From Isoetes taiwanensis (taxonomy: Eukaryota; Streptophyta; Lycopodiopsida; Isoetales; Isoetaceae): a stretch of DNA of 64,000 nucleotides. Below, piece by piece: positions 19,660-29,718 of the stretch. The stretch lies in NCBI GenBank assembly GCA_021234155.1, contig JAJEKV010000015.1, forward strand, positions 3,198,852 through 3,262,851. The letters run 5' to 3'. The notes beneath the pieces are model-generated. The model did not search any database, was not told the origin of the DNA, and saw only the letters and a program-made list of their open reading frames with translations. Position 1 is the first letter of the stretch, and every line of letters starts with the position of its first letter. The position numbers and the translations under genes were made by a program.

Positions 19660-22348
19660 ACAATAGTTGTCCTGCCCAAAAACACCTTATCAGAGCACTC
19701 TTTCAAAAAAAATAGGGCTGTTGTATCTCTTTCGAAAAAACAAGGTTCTATTGGTGTGCGCTATTGTGGATCGATTCCGGCGACATTGGTGTGCGCTATG
19801 GCGGCTTCGGTTCTCGGTAGAAGCGGCGCCATGGCGGTTCGACGCAGCCGAGTGCGGCGAGTCGCGCTATGGCGGTTCAACACCCATGTGCAGCCCGGGT
19901 GCCCAAGGGCCAGAAAATGGGAGTGAGGATGATAGTGGGAGCTCATCCTACTTCTATTCGTCAGGGGAAATCTCCGCAGAGGAAGGGGATGAAGCAGATT
20001 GGTCAAAAGGAATGGAAGTGGAAAGTGAGGAAGAAGAGGCAAATCCGGAGGATAGTGATCCGGTTATGTTGTAGAAGAGAATGAGGGCAATGAAGAGCAT
20101 TTGTTCCCGGAGGGCGAGGAGATGATGGAAGCGGCCGGACTCGAACTCGAGAAAGCCAAGGCAAAGGCAAAGGAGGAAAAACAGATAACTCCTTTGCATC
20201 CGAGCTCATTGAGAGTGATCAAGAAAGTGAAGCGGGCAGAGAGGGTCAGCCCAGTTCGGGGGAAACCCATGCCTTCTGAAGTGGTAGCAGCCTACCGGAT
20301 GAGGACTGGCGGAGATCGGCGAAGCTGGCTTAGGAGCGAGGTATTACTCTGATGGGAAGAAGGCAAAGCATATTTGTTTGTTTTCATGGTTGTGTATGGT
20401 CATCGTAAAAAGCGAGAGGCTGCGGGGAGCACCTTCTTAAGGTGCATGAATGGGGCGATTATTGTAGAAAGGCTCCAAAAGGGTAGAAAAAGGCTTCTGT
20501 AGTGAAGCAAAAGAGAAGGGAAGGTGGGGACATGCGCAATACTTCTTGAGGAATGCCTTGGATCCGGAATACAAGTACAAAGGTGAATCTGTCTGATTTT
20601 TTTTGAAGAGATGTCGGGGAACTAGCTTTGGGTTGTGGTCCCGGGCTATCTTTGGAGAACATTCGGATGGTGAGGAGAAGGAGAAAACTTTGGTGCAATA
20701 TGCGAGGGATTATGTTGCTCGAGGAGGAAAGGCTGGAGTGGGAGAGAATGAAAAGAACAAAAATTACCGCGATATAAAGGAGGTACATTACCGCGAGAAT
20801 TATGGCTGGATGAGGTGGGCCGAGAAAAGATTGGGTGGACCGAGAAGCTTTGGGTAATTTAGAGGTATGCAAGGAGGGATTGCGGGGCGAAGTTACTTCA
20901 ACGTGGCGATTTGAGTGGAAGCGGCGGCGGGCATGGATCCCCTTCCACCCGGTTACTCGGCTAAGCAAATCTATAGCTGCTGGTATGTCTTTCAAAGCAC
21001 CTCAAAAACCAAAGTTGAGGATCGGTTTGAATTTCTCTCATCGAACAAGTGGGTCTTTGCTTCATCACCCGTGCACGGATATCCACATACTTGGTATTGG
21101 AAGATGACATAGGTATTGGTGATCGAGGGTAATCGGGAAGCGGTGGTGACCATGACGGATGACTTCCTTCTTTCTTTTGATTTTTTATGCATTTGGATGA
21201 CCTCATCACTTTGGAATGGGCTAACCAAAAAAGAAGGGGAAGAGCACTAAATCTGCTCCAATTCTAGCCTACAATGCACAATGGCTGTCCATTTGAGGGG
21301 CGCTACTTTGGCCTATGGTCACCGGATCCAAAAGGTGAATTTGTGATAGATCAAGGTGAGGCCTTCTCATTTCGAGCATCACAGTGCGGATATTCACGAG
21401 AAGATGGGACAATCTTGGCTGAATGAGCAATGCGTGGGGGCGTATCTCATGTAAGTGTCACTCTTTCTCATTTATTTCATTCTTACCTTTGAATTCATAA
21501 ATCTTACGGGGGTTGTCTCTCATACGATACGGTCTCGGGGAGAAGATCTCATGTCTTCTTCCACCCGGCCATTGTGGACTGTACATGAAGAAGGTTAAGT
21601 CCATCACGGAAGAAGTGATTCACCAAACCCGAGAGCCACCCCTCTTCTATTGGCTGCTTTGTTTGTAGAAGGTTATCCTTTCCAAAGACCATGGCTATTC
21701 ATAATTTATGATATGTTTATAAGTAGTAAATTGATTGATTAATTGCGACCATCATTGGAGCCTATATGTTTATTATTGCCGATTGGGAAGTCTGCTTGGG
21801 ACTCTTGGAGCTCCACATCCCCTTTCTTTGCATTTTGACTCCCTCGGGGAATTGGCATTACTGCTGAGATATCCGTGAAATATGCAGTATGAATCCGTTG
21901 CTATTTCTATCACTATGTACCCAATTCTGTAGTTATATAATTCTGAAATTTGATAGTTCCACATGTCTCCAGGTTGATGAAAGAGGTCCATCAAATTTGG
22001 GACACCACACTTGAGAAAGGGTTGACATCAACCCGGTGGAAATCGTTGTCGAGCAAGAAAATGGTTCAGATTGTGGAGTGTATACTCTTTTATATGCACG
22101 GTGTTTCATTAGGGACTTTGTTCTAAATGATCTGCAAATTCGGCCTGTTCAGGTAAAAACCATGTATTGTATGATTTTCTAGAGTTCACTATATTCATTG
22201 TTTATGCTAAGTATGCTTCACTATGCAGGTGACTAGTGATTGGTTTGGAAAGGTGGATGTTGCAAACTGCAGGTGCACTTTTAGTATGATGCTGGGCAAG
22301 CTACATGAGGCTGTGATACAGGCAAAGAAACCACCAAAGACCATTTGA
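19660..22348 (+). CDS. MULE-encoded Ulp1/SENP-like (C48) cysteine protease, multi-exon
   Basis: Exons are inferred. An acidic N-terminal region is visible (ENGSEDDSGSSSYFYSS, EEGDEADWSKG at 19910-20010; LELEKAKAKAKEEKQ at about 20150). The protease part includes SWLNEQCVGAYL (about 21411-21449), followed by a GTAAGT donor at 21451 and matching the WLND..I..YL element. LHFDSLGEL (about 21827-21855) has the catalytic Asp, and ENGSDCGVYTLLYARCF (about 22057-22110) has the catalytic Cys. A 76-base intron (22153-22228, GTAAAA...TGCAG) separates the last exon, which ends PPKTI-stop at 22348. The catalytic His is not clear, probably in a disturbed segment near 21780-21810. Ulp1 proteases cleave SUMO-like conjugates; MULE-borne copies are known but their job is unsettled. 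It converges with the transposase gene. Confidence 0.65.
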
Positions 22349-22660
22349 AATTTCCTCAAATTAGATTCTGACATGTGAATGAGATCTGCTGTTTGTTTTG
22401 TTTTTCAACATCTATTTCAACTCTTGACAATTCTTTCTTTATGGCGGCCAGATTTTTGCGGCGACAAATTGTGGCCTTCTTTTTTTGTTACTTCTGAACA
22501 AAATCTTACAGATTTTGCAGCAGCATTGTGGCCTTCTTTTCCTCATACTTCTGAACAAAAGCTTACAGATTTTGCAGCTTACATGATTATGTATGGATGT
22601 GTTATCAGAAATACCATGGCTTTAATTGCAATTGTCTAAGTAACAAGCGTTTACGGCGAA
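22349..22660. other. MULE spacer with short direct repeats
   Basis: Holds a duplicated phrase near 22475-22580 (GTGGCCTTCTTTT, ACTTCTGAACAAAA, CTTACAGATTTTGCAGC). No gene is seen. Confidence 0.5.
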
Positions 22661-23405
22661 ATAGTGCGAGGTTTTGGCGGGGAAATACCAAGGTATATGG
22701 CAAGAAATACCAAGGTATTTGGCGAAATACCAAGGTTACGGCGAGAAATACCAAGGTATATGGCGAAATACCAAGGTATTTGGCACGAAATACCAAGGTT
22801 ACGGCGAAAATCCGGGGTATTGGCGAAAATACCAATGTAGTGGCGGAAATACCTTGGTATTGGCGGAAATACCAAAGGTCTTTGGCGGAAATACCATAGA
22901 GCTTGCACGAAATACCAAGTGTGATTTTGAAAAAATCAAGTGTAAATTGAAGAAACCAAGCATACATTTGAGATCAACCATTACATTCGATAAACCATCA
23001 CCTTGGTATCGGCGGAAATACCAAAGTATCGGCGGAAATACCAAGATATTGGCGAGAAATACCAAGGTATTGGCACGAGAAATACCAAGGTATTGGCCTG
23101 AAATACCAAGTTATGGGCCAGAAATACCAAGATATTGGCCAGAAATACCAAGGTATTGGGCCAGAAATACCTTGGTGTTGGCCAGAAATACCAAGGTATT
23201 GGCCAGAAATACCATGGTATTGGCCAGAAATACCAATGTAGTGGCCAGAAATACCTTGGTATTGGCCAGAAATACCAAGGTGCTGGCCAGAAATACCATA
23301 GTATCTTGCCTGAAATACCAAGTGTGATTTTGAAAAAATCAAGTGTAAATTTGAAGAAACCAAGCGTACATTTGAGAGCAACCATTACATTATGATAAAC
23401 CATCA
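22661..23405. repeat. MULE minisatellite with two-part higher-order unit
   Basis: Units of about 20-22 bp (GGCCAGAAATACCAAGGTATT and variants) are the inverted relatives of the left array. The block is organised twice as array plus a ~95-base spacer beginning AAGTGTGATTTTGAAAAAAT and ending GATAAACCATCAC: 22661-23005 and 23006-23405. Open frames on both strands come from the periodicity. Confidence 0.8.
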
Positions 23406-23443
23406 CATTGGAAAAACAACGAGTCGATCTCAACCATAGGACC

Positions 23444-23987
23444 TCAGCCGAACAGCTCTCTGTATTCCTCTCGTGCTCGAGCCACGGTTTCTGCTGTGAA
23501 GTCCTCGACCTCGCCATCACCCTTGAACCAGAACTCCATGTCGAGAAGGTCGGGCCAAAATATAGTTGAGTCTAGAATCATTTTCACCATCCCTTTTCTG
23601 TGGTGCTTCCAAACTCGAGCCATCTCCTGGAGACACACTCTTATCCTTCGAGACAACTGATCGGCCTCAAGGAGTGCCCTCATTGCCTTCTCACCGATCA
23701 GGTACTTCTTCAAGACCTTCATCATTTGTATCCTCATCACCGTAGTCCTCTTCCTGCGTCGGGAGGAGGGTTATCAGTGACTCCTTCTCGAGCATCTTCT
23801 CGTGGCTCCTACACCAAGATAGAAGATCCCCCACGAAGTTAGAAAGGAAAAAATGTCACGAGGATAAAATGTGCGAGAAGTTGCATCTGGGGCATGGCCT
23901 TACTAGTAAAACCGGTTCCATACTATCTTTGGTCTGAATCATGAGCTCCTCTTGGATCGATTGGGGCATCGAACTTATAGCTTCCAT
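23444..23987 (-). CDS. small MULE gene of unknown function
   Basis: Not recognised. On the minus strand a CTATAAATAG box (24055-24046) lies 59 bases before an ATG at 23987 (MEAISSMPQSIQEELMIQTK). Coding similarity cannot be named; the frame breaks after about 43 residues (RPCPRCNFSHILSS-stop), and a later frame (23740-23444) gives KVLKKYLIGEKAMRALLEAD, then LLDMEFWFKGDGEVEDF and ARAREEYRELFG-stop. An intron or consensus error could join them. The gene lies between the two right-hand minisatellite blocks, in the transposase's orientation. Confidence 0.4.
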
Positions 23988-24045
23988 AGTTCTTCACCAA
24001 AAACAAGCGCAAGAAATGGAATTGGAATGCAAGAATCGAGGGTGA

Positions 24046-24055
24046 CTATTTATAG
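24046..24055 (-). promoter_or_regulatory. TATA box of the small MULE gene
   Basis: CTATAAATAG on the minus strand, 59 bases before the ATG at 23987. Confidence 0.5.
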
Positions 24056-24094
24056 GTGATGGAATTTAGGGTTTTAGAAGCATATCCCTTCATC

Positions 24095-24640
24095 GATAAA
24101 GACATTTACCTACCCACGAGCGACATTTACCTACCCGCGAGATGACATTTACCTACCCTCGGGCGAAATACCAATGGTATGTGGCCAAAAATACCAATGT
24201 ATGAAATACCAAGCTATTGGCGAGAAATACCATACATATGGCGAAATACCAAGGTATTGGCGAAATACCAAGGTTGGCGGAAATACCAAGGTATTGGCGA
24301 AATACCAATGTATGGCCGAAATACCAAGCTATTGGCGAAATACCATACATATGGCGAAATACCAAGATATTGGCCAAAATACCAAGGTATTGGCGAAATA
24401 CCAAAGGTTACGGCGAAATACCTTGGTTGGGAAATACCAAGGTATTGGCCAGAAATACCAAGGTTCTGGCCAGAAATACCTTGGTTCTGGCCAGAAATAC
24501 CAAGGTATTGGCCAGAAATACCAAGGTTCTGGTCAGAAATACCAAGGTTCTGGCCAGAAATACCAAGGTATTGGCCAGAAATACCAAGGTATTGGCCAGA
24601 AATACCATGAACATGGCCAAAAATACCATATTAGATTACG
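24095..24640. repeat. MULE right minisatellite, second block
   Basis: Starts with three GACATTTACCTACCC repeats (24102-24162), then about 22 units of the GAAATACCAAGGTAT type with spacers GGCC, GGCG or TGGCCA to about 24640. Same family as 22661-23405. Confidence 0.8.
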
Positions 24641-25009
24641 ATATTGCTCTGAAGCCAGCAAAATAACACATGAACATGGGGCAAAATAAAGCCAGGAAAT
24701 ATGAAGTCACTGTTATTATAAGGCAAATAAAGGATTATGAGGCTTATAAGCCACTACAAAGGCATCCAGAATTACCATGGTATTTGGTCAAAACGACCAT
24801 GGGTTAGAGTATGTATGCAAAACAGGATACCATAACATTCAGAAATATATTGCCCGGCCGGTCGTGTCACCCTTTCACCTAAAAGCAACATGGCATCATC
24901 ACCTAATAGTCCTCACAACCACGATGACATTAATGTAAACCTGCCGATTGCATCCATTTGTACCTAGAATGACATGACATGAATTCGAGAGATAAGAATA
25001 TGAATCGTT
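24641..25009. other. MULE spacer
   Basis: One isolated ACCATGGTATTT unit at about 24775. Otherwise nothing is recognised. Confidence 0.5.
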
Positions 25010-27757
25010 TCAAAAAGTATCTATGGGAATAAATGCAATACCTTCACATTTTGTAATGTGGTCTTCGCATTCCTTCGAGAAAACACTAAGTGCACTAGCC
25101 TTCTTCCTCTTCTTACGGCTCTCCACGAAAGGGATTGGCCTAACAATGGTATTCCCACTAAAGTCTTCAACCATGGCTAGACCCGGGGGCCTTGGTGTTG
25201 TCGGTTTTTTTGTCCTTAGCCTTGCCAACTTATTGCTAGGTTCGACCAAAAGAAACCTAGCTACGTCAATAGTTGGGGCCTCCTAGCTATGGTCTCCTTT
25301 ATAGCATGCATTGTGTCATCTATGCTCGCTAGTACCTTAACCTTTGGGTTTTGACTCAAACAACCAGCAATGCTTTGGTCCATAATTTCTTCATCAAGTG
25401 CAAGACCATTGCATGGCCCTTCTTACGAAGGAGGCAAGATATCATCATATGCTTGACAAGGCGCCTTAAGTTCGACAACCCATGACTGAGATCCATGTAA
25501 TGTTCCACAAAACCTTAAAATATCTTCCTCGTTGTACTTGGCCATCATTCGGATCACCTTAACTTGGTGCTTGCACATATTCCCTTTCATGCCCCATGGA
25601 CAATCACAAGTGGACCAATGCTCATGTGCCACATCCACTAAATAAGGCAATGCCTCCCTGTTATCATCCCAAGTATCCATGTTCGACTCCACACCTCGGC
25701 CCTGCCTTCCTTGAAATTCAGCCACCTAACTTGGCTTCATCGGGGAATGTCTCTTGCACCTATAATGGCTGCCTCAACTATGTGTTCTGTCTCTTGTTGG
25801 TTTTAAAACCCTCGTCCTTCATGAACTGTTATATGACATGTGGGTTTGTAATATGTTTGTCAACATGTAAATCAGCCAATCAATTAAGCCTTCCTCTCAA
25901 AGCATACTTAGAGACCCTAATCTTCTCTTCATGTTGCCATGGTAAGACTCTATGCCAGCATTTGTCTCCTGGTTGGCGTGAGGATACATCCTTGTCGCAA
26001 TTATCCAATGTGTGATGTTATTGGTCCAAACCTTATTCATATACCTCACAACCCTTTTCCACACCTTGTACTTTTCCTTGAATTCATCCAGTTTTCTCAA
26101 TGCCTCCTACGACAAGCCTCCACATAATCAGCCGTCCTTCTTGGATCACATTCCACACTAGTGCCATACATAATATGCAGGGTCCCTAAACATTTCCCCT
26201 CTCACCTTCTTATTCTTGACCGCGCTTCAAGGGCATCTTCATCGGCTTCTTCTCACATGCCGGATACACTGGCTGAATATTGGTTGTAGGCCACCGTCCT
26301 TCAAGGCATTTATCTCGGCTTTGTCGTCATCCACAATGAAACATGAAGGTTCCCATGATGGGTCCTCTCTATGTATCACGGTTCTTCATTGCCATCGACC
26401 AAGGGTGGATGTCTTCTGGGTGGCACTAGAGGTTAGAACCCAAACAACGGGGACACCATTTCCATGTGTGTCATATACTAGCGGGGTATACAAAATTTTG
26501 TAACAATGATCATTGGTCTTGAAGGTTGAGTCCATGGCTCTGACATTCCCCTTCCATGTTCCAACAATATCTTCATTTGAAAGGGGGGTGATGATGCCCA
26601 AAATAAAGGAACACCCTCGATACAAGAACACATCCTCGGTGTAAGTCAACCCACATCCTCACACTTGTGGCCACATCCTTGTGTAGCATCCATGTGTCAG
26701 CAGCGACCTTGCGGGACAAGTTATACAGATCATCCATAGCCAGGAATTCATCTCTATTCTTGGGAGCATTGGGATGCATCTTATGCTTTAAGGACCATTG
26801 CTCTCGGTGTTGGCGATAGACTTCACGGGAGTGTGGTTATTGATCAAGCTGTTGGTATGCCCAAGTCTTCTTACCCTTTGATAACCATGGAGCTACATCA
26901 TGCCTTGTTCTAAAGCATTGGGGATCCTCCATTCCATGGCAGACCATGCCTTTACTGTCAATATGTCTCATCTCATAGAATGTAATCTTACATATCTCGG
27001 GCTTCAAATACAACTGTTTGACCTGAAAATGGCACCTGCAACCTCGTCTAATACTCGGTCCTCTACACCTCTTTGAGTAGGAAGGATCCTTCCTCTTAGC
27101 TTCAGCAATTGCAGCTCGGGATGTTTTATCTTTGATATCACGAGTGCGCTCACGATAATCCTCAGGGCCATAGCTGCACCAGTAGCTACAAAGAAGAAGA
27201 AGACCACTTTAATTATTAACATAAGCAAGGAAAAGTAGGGCCAAACTACGGCCCGACTTCCTTACTAACTAGCAACTTGTGTATCTCAAACAATCAAACC
27301 AAAGCAGACAATCAGACAAGAAATGGCTTACTTGGTTAATTTCAAGTGTGCGTGCTGGTCAACTTTCTTCTTGGCTGATCCCTCTTCTCTCCCGAGATCC
27401 ACGCTTCCGGAATGTGGTATTGCATCCTGGCAAATTCTGCTCCCCTTCCACGAAATCCTCAACCCATTTGTGGGGATATAGCATACATGAGCGAGGAGCA
27501 GTTGGTGTGGGTGGTGGATTTTGCTACACGGGAATGATGCTTTCGATCTCCCAGCTGCAATTGCAAACTAGAAAGCGGACCGGGGGCGGGATCTTGGTAG
27601 GGAGCATCAAAGCTTACGGAAATCACAAATGCAAAAACATACCTAAAGACTACGAAAAATGCTCCACCGAATGGGTGCCTGCTCTATCCAATCTTCTTTG
27701 CTCTATCACAATAACTTACCGGTCCGGCTTCGAGGTAGTCCTCCCCTCTGCCTCCAT
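25010..27757 (-). CDS. MULE transposase with SWIM zinc finger, multi-exon (partly broken)
   Basis: Exon 1 probably runs from ATG 27757 (MEAEGRTTSKPDR) to a GTAAGT donor at 27719. A middle part (27470-27380) reads WVEDFVEGEQN. NRDEFLAMDDLYNLSRKVAA (about 26755-26700) and FILGIITPLSNEDIVGTWKG lead into NVRAMDSTFKTNDHCYKILY (26550-26490), which has the first DDE aspartate, then DTHGNGVPVVWVLTSSA. ETNAGIESYHGNMKRRLG (about 25970-25910) holds the expected Glu. The SWIM finger CDCPWGMKGNMCKH (C-x-C-x8-C-x-H, about 25605-25565) follows, and a basic tail SRKKRKK (about 25130) may be an NLS. It cuts and joins the MULE termini. The order and finger are typical of plant MULE transposases. Confidence 0.8.
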
Positions 27758-27865
27758 GGCTGCTGGCTGCTGCTCAAATCAGCTGGCGCTTCAATGGGTG
27801 AATGAAAGGGCGTCAAAATTGAGAGGAAATTGGCCCACGAATCCAACCATTGCCAATTCCGTTGC

Positions 27866-28171
27866 GCTTGGCGGAAATACCACCTCGCGTCCGTTCAAAA
27901 GTGGCCCTCTTGAATGCACCTGCCCCGGTACCCGGACTGCCACACTTGTGAGAATGAAGTACGAGGCGGCGTGAATACGGTTTTGCTCATGGCGGTTGAA
28001 CAGCGCAGTTCAGATCATGCGAATGGCATCGGGTGCATCGCGGGAATGGCATGGCCAGTTGATGGCTCCCATCGGCGTTCTGATGGGCATGGCGTGGCTG
28101 ATCCGGGGAGTCGGAAATCACGAGTCAAATCGTCGAGAAAGGCCGGATCCAGGACTCCAAATCTGAGAGTC
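27866..28171 (-). repeat. MULE right terminal inverted repeat
   Basis: Reverse-complement partner of 5031-5332. A plus-strand ORF at 27279-27974 overlaps it and the transposase leader, and is taken as a shadow. Confidence 0.85.
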
Positions 28172-28180
28172 TGCAGAAAG
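28172..28180 (+). repeat. 9-bp target-site duplication of the MULE (right)
   Basis: TGCAGAAAG, identical to 5022-5030. Confidence 0.85.
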
Positions 28181-28524
28181 TAGCATAGGGGTGCAACGCG
28201 GTGGAACTACAAAGATCTCTGAGAAAGCCCGGGGGCTTCTCGAGCGGCTGCTTGGAGTAGGAGGATTCAGAGTTGCTTGGATACTGCTTAGAAGAAGGGG
28301 ACTTCCTTGGTGTCTATGAATTTATTACAAATGGTACTCTGGAGGAGCACCTTCATGGTGACGAAGTTAAAAAATTAACCTGGCATAACAGATTACAAGT
28401 GGCCTATGAAGTTGCAGAGGCTTTAGAATACCTGCATTTCAAAGTAAAACCACCGATTTTCCACAGAGATGTAAAACCCAGTAACATACTTCTTGACGAA
28501 AATTTTCATGCCAAACTTGCAGAT
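28181..28524 (+). pseudogene. receptor-like kinase fragment, kinase domain part
   Basis: After the MULE target site the plus strand reads AVELQRSLRK (28197-28226) and then, in another frame, LLGVGGF (about 28248-28270), the start of the Gly-rich ATP loop. It jumps straight to LLGYCLEEGDF (28274 on), so about sixty residues with the catalytic Lys and the C-helix are missing. YEFITNGTLEEHLHG and VAEALEYLH follow, then the catalytic loop FHRDVKPSNILLD (28456-28497) and AKLAD, where similarity stops at 28524 before the DFG glycine. The family resembles WAK-like/LRK10L receptor kinases. The loop deletion and the end at AKLAD make it non-functional. Confidence 0.8.
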
Positions 28525-28673
28525 CGAGTTACAGCTCCAGTTCGAGCTCGAGATATCTCATCCGCCATTTCCAGTTTTCGATAGCTCCGACAGCAGCTCC
28601 GTTCCGCCCGTTAAAAAGTTATAGTGACCTTTCGAGGTCACTTTAATTTTCAATGTAATTTCGATTTTGGGTT
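28525..28673. other. spacer with a perfect small hairpin
   Basis: 28623-28642 is AGTGACCT-TTCG-AGGTCACT, a perfect 8-bp stem with a TTCG loop. No gene is seen. Confidence 0.6.
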
Positions 28674-29345
28674 CCAGGTCACATGAGGATGTTGACATGA
28701 CGTCTTTCATGTCGACTTGAATGCTTTATAAAAGGTTGGGGTCGCATGTTCATCTTCAAAGGAAATGCCACGTCAAAAAGCTATGAACCGTTCAAAGAAA
28801 CTTCCTTAATTTAGACGGTTGATCTATTCCAAGATTTGCAACATGTCAAAATAAGGGTATGGTCACATGTACATGTCAATATGAAGGGATAGCCGTCAAA
28901 ATTTCAAAAACTAAGGGTCACATGAGAGTTTTTGACATGAAGAGCTTCATGTCAACGTCTATCCATTCCAAGTCCATGTTGACATGAAGCCTTTTTATTT
29001 TGACACGTTGCAAATCTTGGAATAGATCAACCATCTAAATTAAGGAAGTTTCTTTGAACGGTTCATAGCTTTTTGACGTGGCATTTCCTTTGAAGATGAA
29101 CATGCGACCCCAACCTTTTATAAAGCATTCAAGTCGACATGAAAGACGTCATGTCAACATCCTCATGTGACCTGGCCCTAAAAAGGCTTCATGTCAACAT
29201 GGACTCCTTCAGCCGAAGAGGAAGCCCGTGGAATGGATAGACGTTGACATGAAGCTCTTCATGTCAAAAACTCTCATGTGACCCTTAGTTTTTGAAATTT
29301 TGACGGCTATCCCTTCATATTGACATGTACATGTGACCATACCCT
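28674..29345. repeat. two interlocked inverted repeats (A-B-A'-B')
   Basis: A (28674-28853) is the near-perfect reverse complement of A' (28996-29175), with only about two mismatches noticed. B (28854-28995) is the reverse complement of B' (29179-29345) apart from a ~23-base extra piece in B' (near 29209-29232). The order A, B, A', B' means both pairs cannot form simple nested hairpins. Near-identity suggests a recent origin. It lies within the Pack-type shell between the kinase fragment and the right subterminal DNA. Confidence 0.85.
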
Positions 29346-29511
29346 AACTTAGACTAGTGTGAACCCAATTTAAATTAACCTTTTAGGTTAAAAAATTAAC
29401 AGAATGTTAAATAAAAAAGCTAATGGAAAACTAACCTAACTGCTGGTGTGAAGGTAAATGCAGTTAAAATATTAACGGAATCCTAACTTAACGGCGGGTG
29501 CGAAGGTACCC
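29346..29511 (-). repeat. right subterminal region and right TIR of the Pack-type element
   Basis: AT-rich DNA with GTTAA/TTAAC words and a GTGTGAAGG box (near 29446), ending in the 31-bp TIR at 29481-29511, followed by TTA. Confidence 0.65.
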
Positions 29512-29718
29512 TTAGCCTGGACAAAAAAAAGTTTGGGTTTGGCCGAAAGTGTAATTTCATGCACAAGAAAATAAATAATCTTTGCAAATTAATAAAAAGT
29601 TTAGACCTACCTTTTTCGATTCATAGATAGAATAATTACGTGGGCCATTTTAGTATGGCTCATTGGACCAGGGTCCAATACGATAAGCTCAGTTCAATTT
29701 TGCTAGCTTGCTTTAGCT

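Larger units (their letters stand above)
5031..28171. mobile_element. Mutator-like element (MULE) with Ulp1-type protease gene
   Basis: Long terminal inverted repeats of about 300 bp (5031-5332 against 27866-28171) are bounded by the 9-bp duplication TGCAGAAAG. Inside are a MULE transposase gene with SWIM finger on the minus strand (25010-27757), a C48/Ulp1-like cysteine protease gene on the plus strand (about 19660-22348), a small unknown gene (minus, 23444-23987) and large minisatellite blocks. Plant MULEs that carry Ulp1-like genes are known (Kaonashi type). The 13.3-kb Gypsy insertion accounts for over half the length; without it the MULE is about 9.8 kb. It sits inside a receptor-kinase fragment that is itself inside the Pack-type shell. 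Confidence 0.85.
2618..29511. mobile_element. Pack-type DNA transposon shell (TIR 31 bp, TSD TTA)
   Basis: The 31 bases at 2618-2648 (starting GGGTACCTTCGCACCCGCCG) are the exact reverse complement of 29481-29511. TTA directly flanks both ends (2615-2617 and 29512-29514), as for PIF/Harbinger-Tourist type elements. No other copy of this terminus was seen inside, so the two ends most likely belong to one element. Without the inserted MULE the shell is about 3.7 kb and contains abutting fragments of three host-type genes (PPR, XTH, receptor kinase) plus interlocked inverted repeats, but no transposase of its own. This is the signature of a gene-capturing, non-autonomous element. The superfamily is inferred from the 3-bp TSD only. 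Two unrelated half-elements are the alternative. Confidence 0.6.

Noticed and set aside
5333-24640. CRISPR-like array of short repeats
   Set aside because: Units are contiguous, degenerate and without unique spacers, in a plant nuclear context inside a MULE.
22605-24689. Repetitive open frames (up to 217 residues) in the right minisatellites
   Set aside because: Same periodicity effect as on the left; all frames on both strands are open.
27279-27974. 231-residue plus-strand ORF
   Set aside because: Antisense to the transposase 5' exons and running into the MULE TIR; no family resemblance.
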